From the NCBI GenBank assembly GCA_005502925.1, contig SCPD01000012.1, positions 1-64,000 on the forward strand: 64,000 bases of DNA, written 5' to 3'. The notes below the pieces were generated by a model. It did no database searches. It worked only from the letters and a program-made list of their open reading frames with translations, and was not told where the DNA came from. This document shows, one piece after another, positions 61,902 to 64,000 of this stretch (positions are counted from its first letter, which is position 1; each line of letters begins with the position of its first letter). Position numbers and translations under genes: made by a program. Source of the stretch: Rhizobiales bacterium Y(2018). GTDB taxonomy: Bacteria > Pseudomonadota > Alphaproteobacteria > Rhizobiales > Aestuariivirgaceae.

Positions 61902-62768
61902 TCACGCGGCTTCCGCCTGTTCGCCGAGACCCACGACCCGGCAGATCGCATAAACGAGATCGGCGCGGTTCAGCGTATAGAAGTGGAAGCTGTTGACGCC
62001 TTCGCGGCGCAGGAAGTCGACCTGCTCGGCCGCCACCATGGCGGCCACCAGATTGCGCGTCTCGGGGTCCTGATCGAGACCGTGGAAACGTTGGGCCAGG
62101 GCGGGCGGTAGGAAGGCGCCGCATTTGGCGGCGAATTCCTTGACCCGCGCGAAATTGGTGATCGGCAGGATGCCGGGCACCAGCTCGATATCGATGCCTC
62201 TCGCGAAGACGCGGTCGCGGAAGCGCAGGAAGGCGGCATTGTTGAAGAAGAACTGCGACAGCGCCCGGGTGGCGCCGTGCTCGGCCTTGTCGGCGAGGAA
62301 GGCCAAATCTTCCTCGATCGATACGGCTTCAGGATGCTTTTCCGGATAGGCCGAGACCGAGATCTCGAAGGGCGCGATCTCGCGGATGCCACGCACCAGA
62401 TCGGCGGCGTTGCGATAGCCTTCAGGATGCGGCACGAAACGGCCACCGACGCCGCCCGGCGGATCGCCGCGCAACGCCACGATATGGCGGATGCCGGCTT
62501 CCCAATAGCCGCGCACCACCTTGTCGACGTCTTCACGTGGTGCGCCGACGCAAGTGAGATGGGCGGCGGGAATGAGCGAGGTGCGCTCGCGGATCGCATT
62601 CACGGTGCCGAGCGTGCGCTCCTGCGTCGTGCCGCCGGCGCCATAGGTCACCGAGACGAAGTGCGGCTTCATCTCCTCGAGCTTGGTGATGACCTTCCAG
62701 AAATTCTCGGAGGCCTCGGCCTTCGGCGGAAAGAATTCGAAAGATACTTTGAGCTCGGGCTTACTCAT
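61902..62768 (-). CDS. metF: Methylenetetrahydrofolate reductase
   Basis: A 288-residue FAD-dependent MetF that reduces 5,10-methylene-tetrahydrofolate to 5-methyl-tetrahydrofolate for methionine synthesis. SFEFFPPKAEASENFW, FVSVTYGAGGTTQERT and HIVALRGDPP are diagnostic. Its ATG overlaps the stop of the ArsR-methyltransferase gene upstream (ATGA), so translation is coupled to that regulator. Confidence 0.95.
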   Translation of the reverse strand: MSKPELKVSFEFFPPKAEASENFWKVITKLEEMKPHFVSVTYGAGGTTQERTLGTVNAIRERTSLIPAAHLTCVGAPREDVDKVVRGYWEAGIRHIVALRGDPPGGVGGRFVPHPEGYRNAADLVRGIREIAPFEISVSAYPEKHPEAVSIEEDLAFLADKAEHGATRALSQFFFNNAAFLRFRDRVFARGIDIELVPGILPITNFARVKEFAAKCGAFLPPALAQRFHGLDQDPETRNLVAAMVAAEQVDFLRREGVNSFHFYTLNRADLVYAICRVVGLGEQAEAA

Positions 62769-63781
62769 CACGCCAAATTTCCTTCTACGCGATTCTTCGC
62801 GACCTGTTCTTTTTGTGCAACATTCGCGGCCGGGCGCTCGGCCAGCCACAGCGAAACGGTGAGCCCGGAGCCGTTGGTCCTGGGCGGCGGCAAGGTCCTT
62901 TCGCGGACCAGACGGAGATCAGCGCGCTTCAGCCAGGAGCTGATGGCGTCGGGCGCGATGCCGAGACGGCGATGGGCGTGCTGGTCGCGCAGATGCTCAA
63001 GCTCATGCGGGGCGAAATCGACGATCAGCAGGCGGCCGCCCGGCTTGAGCACGCGCGCCGCTTCGGTGAGGGCGCGGGCCGGGTCGTCGAGATAATGCAG
63101 CACCTGGTGGATGGTGATGAAATCGGCGGCGGCATTGGGGAGCGGCAAAGCGTAGATGTCGCCCTGGCGTACTTGCGCCTGGCGCAAGCCCGCCGCCTCC
63201 AGATTGGCGCGTGCCACGCCCAGCATCTCGCGGCTCTGGTCGATGCCGATCGCTTGCGCGGCGCGCCCGGCGAAGAGCGACAGGATGCGCCCGGTCCCGG
63301 TGCCGAGATCGAGGAAATTGCCGAGATCGCCCCCTCCGGCCAAGTCGACCATGGCGGCTTCGACGTCGCCCTCGCTGACATAGAGCGAGCGCAGCTTTTC
63401 CCAGTTCGCGGCATTGGTACCGAAATAGAGGGCGGCAGCCTCGGCGCGCTGGCGGCGTATCTCCTCGAGCCGGGCAATGTCGCTGACCAGCACCGAATCA
63501 GAGCCGGGGAGGAGGTCGACGATCGCACGGGCGAGGGCGGCGCCACGGGTCTGCTCGCTCAGGCGGAACAGGACCCAGCTGCCTTCCTTGTAACGCGACA
63601 AAAGGCCCGCCTCCGCCATCAGCTTGAGGTGGCGGCTGACGCGCGGCTGGCTTTGGCCTAGAATCTGCGTCAATTCGCTGACATTGAATTCGCCATGCGA
63701 CAGGACGAAAAGCAGCCTGAGCCGCGTCGTCTCGGCGATGGCCCGCATTCCGGCTAGAAGTTCGTCCATAGGCTGTTCCAT
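62768..63781 (-). CDS. ArsR-family regulator fused to a methyltransferase domain
   Basis: A ~337-residue fusion. Residues ~1-90 form an ArsR winged helix (LTQILGQSQPRVSRHLKLMAEAGLL) and the rest a SAM-dependent methyltransferase with FLDLGTGTGRIL near residue 157 and VLHYLDDPARAL. The metal-binding Cys motif of arsenic-type ArsR is absent. Coupling to metF suggests that it senses SAM or SAH rather than metals. Several starts are possible (GTG 63793, ATG 63787, 63781, 63769). A 20-base palindrome overlaps the region. Confidence 0.88.
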   Translation of the reverse strand: MEQPMDELLAGMRAIAETTRLRLLFVLSHGEFNVSELTQILGQSQPRVSRHLKLMAEAGLLSRYKEGSWVLFRLSEQTRGAALARAIVDLLPGSDSVLVSDIARLEEIRRQRAEAAALYFGTNAANWEKLRSLYVSEGDVEAAMVDLAGGGDLGNFLDLGTGTGRILSLFAGRAAQAIGIDQSREMLGVARANLEAAGLRQAQVRQGDIYALPLPNAAADFITIHQVLHYLDDPARALTEAARVLKPGGRLLIVDFAPHELEHLRDQHAHRRLGIAPDAISSWLKRADLRLVRERTLPPPRTNGSGLTVSLWLAERPAANVAQKEQVAKNRVEGNLA

Positions 63782-63791
63782 TGACATGCTC

Positions 63792-63811
63792 ACATAAACA
63801 TATCTTTATGT
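63792..63811. promoter_or_regulatory. Palindrome over the ArsR-methyltransferase start
   Basis: ACATAAACATATCTTTATGT has perfect 7-base arms (ACATAAA/TTTATGT) around a 6-base spacer. Its position over or just upstream of the start codons suggests autoregulation of the ArsR-metF operon. The spacing fits an ArsR-type dimer site. Confidence 0.65.
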
Positions 63812-63942
63812 CGAAATCAACGTTAGGCTGGTCTTAACCTAAAAAAGGCCTTAGTCAGGCCTATGCTGCAATGAACAGTCACCTATTTTCTGGTCGTACT
63901 TTGGAAAAAATGCGCTAAGGTACACAGAGCAGGGGAGTCCAG

Positions 63943-64000
63943 ATGAGCCGGGCGAATAGCGGAGTAAGGAGCGTTCATATGCGGCGCATGATGGCATGCG
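63943..64000 (+). CDS. Start of an unidentified gene, cut by the window edge
   Basis: An open frame starts at ATG 63943 behind AGGGGAG, and a second in-frame ATG at 63979 has AAGGAG seven bases upstream. It runs open to the window edge with a basic N-terminus (MSRANSGVRSVHMRRMMAC). Too little is present to assign a family. Confidence 0.45.
   Translation, partial: MSRANSGVRSVHMRRMMAC

Noticed and set aside
1-64000. Mobile islands, prophages or CRISPR
   Set aside because: I found no transposase, integrase, tRNA-associated direct repeats or spaced CRISPR repeats. The repeats seen are short palindromes of the dispersed intergenic kind.

Overview
The window looks like the chromosome of a GC-rich alphaproteobacterium of the order Hyphomicrobiales (Rhizobiales). 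This rests on the density of ABC importers and catabolic operons typical of soil members of that order, on ATGA/GTGA-coupled operons, on a sarcosine oxidase soxBDAG operon, and on short mosaic palindromic repeats (2547-2650, 46353-46456, 56404-56520 and others) of a type common between rhizobial genes. I see no rRNA, tRNA, CRISPR array, prophage or insertion sequence. The species cannot be fixed from the sequence alone.

Layout. 248-2542: an M4 metallopeptidase without a signal peptide and a small exported DUF930-like protein. 2658-10703 (minus strand): a dimethylglycine/sarcosine dehydrogenase-like gene, soxB, soxD, soxA, soxG and a TetR regulator, divergent from a complete peptide-type ABC importer (10888-16327); a 20-base operator-like motif occurs twice between them. 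16335-23167: an ornithine cyclodeaminase homologue, a polar amino-acid ABC importer, a LacI regulator, a fructoselysine-kinase-like gene and a fructoselysine-phosphate-deglycase-like gene. Both promoters carry the same 16-base operator in opposite orientation, so this reads as one regulon for Amadori (fructosyl-amino acid) compounds. 23192-36713: a branched-chain-type ABC importer with an SDR, an aminotransferase, a RutA-like flavin monooxygenase and a kynureninase, divergent from hyuA/hyuB and a START-like gene; this looks like a catabolic island for an unknown nitrogen compound. 36806-42873: a DedA protein, then a sugar-acid module (lactonase, aldo/keto reductase, GntR, UxaA-type dehydratase, LysE exporter) and two small ORFs.

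42900-50837: a TetR/DUF4336 pair with a perfect palindromic operator, a solo HyuA-type protein, a lipid/diacylglycerol kinase, small membrane proteins (one a 45-residue ORF behind an EcfG-like stress promoter), TerC and EttA. 51025-56463: a RidA-like protein coupled to an acetylpolyamine amidohydrolase, a three-domain PPOX-reductase-ferredoxin fusion with an AraC regulator, and a PaiB-like protein whose C-terminus is read from a repeat element. 56529-63781: an HxlR regulator divergent from an acyl-CoA-dehydrogenase-fold enzyme, then tam, a YggS-family gene, an acyltransferase, a GST, and metF translationally coupled to an ArsR-methyltransferase fusion with a palindrome over its start. A truncated ORF begins at 63943.

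The main theme is import and oxidation of small nitrogenous compounds (betaine derivatives, glycated amino acids, aromatic or cyclic amides), each unit with its own regulator and importer. The three most testable new points are the shared LacI operators, the kynureninase/RutA-like/HyuAB island, and the ArsR-methyltransferase/metF pair. Functions are assigned by recognising motifs by eye; no database search was run.
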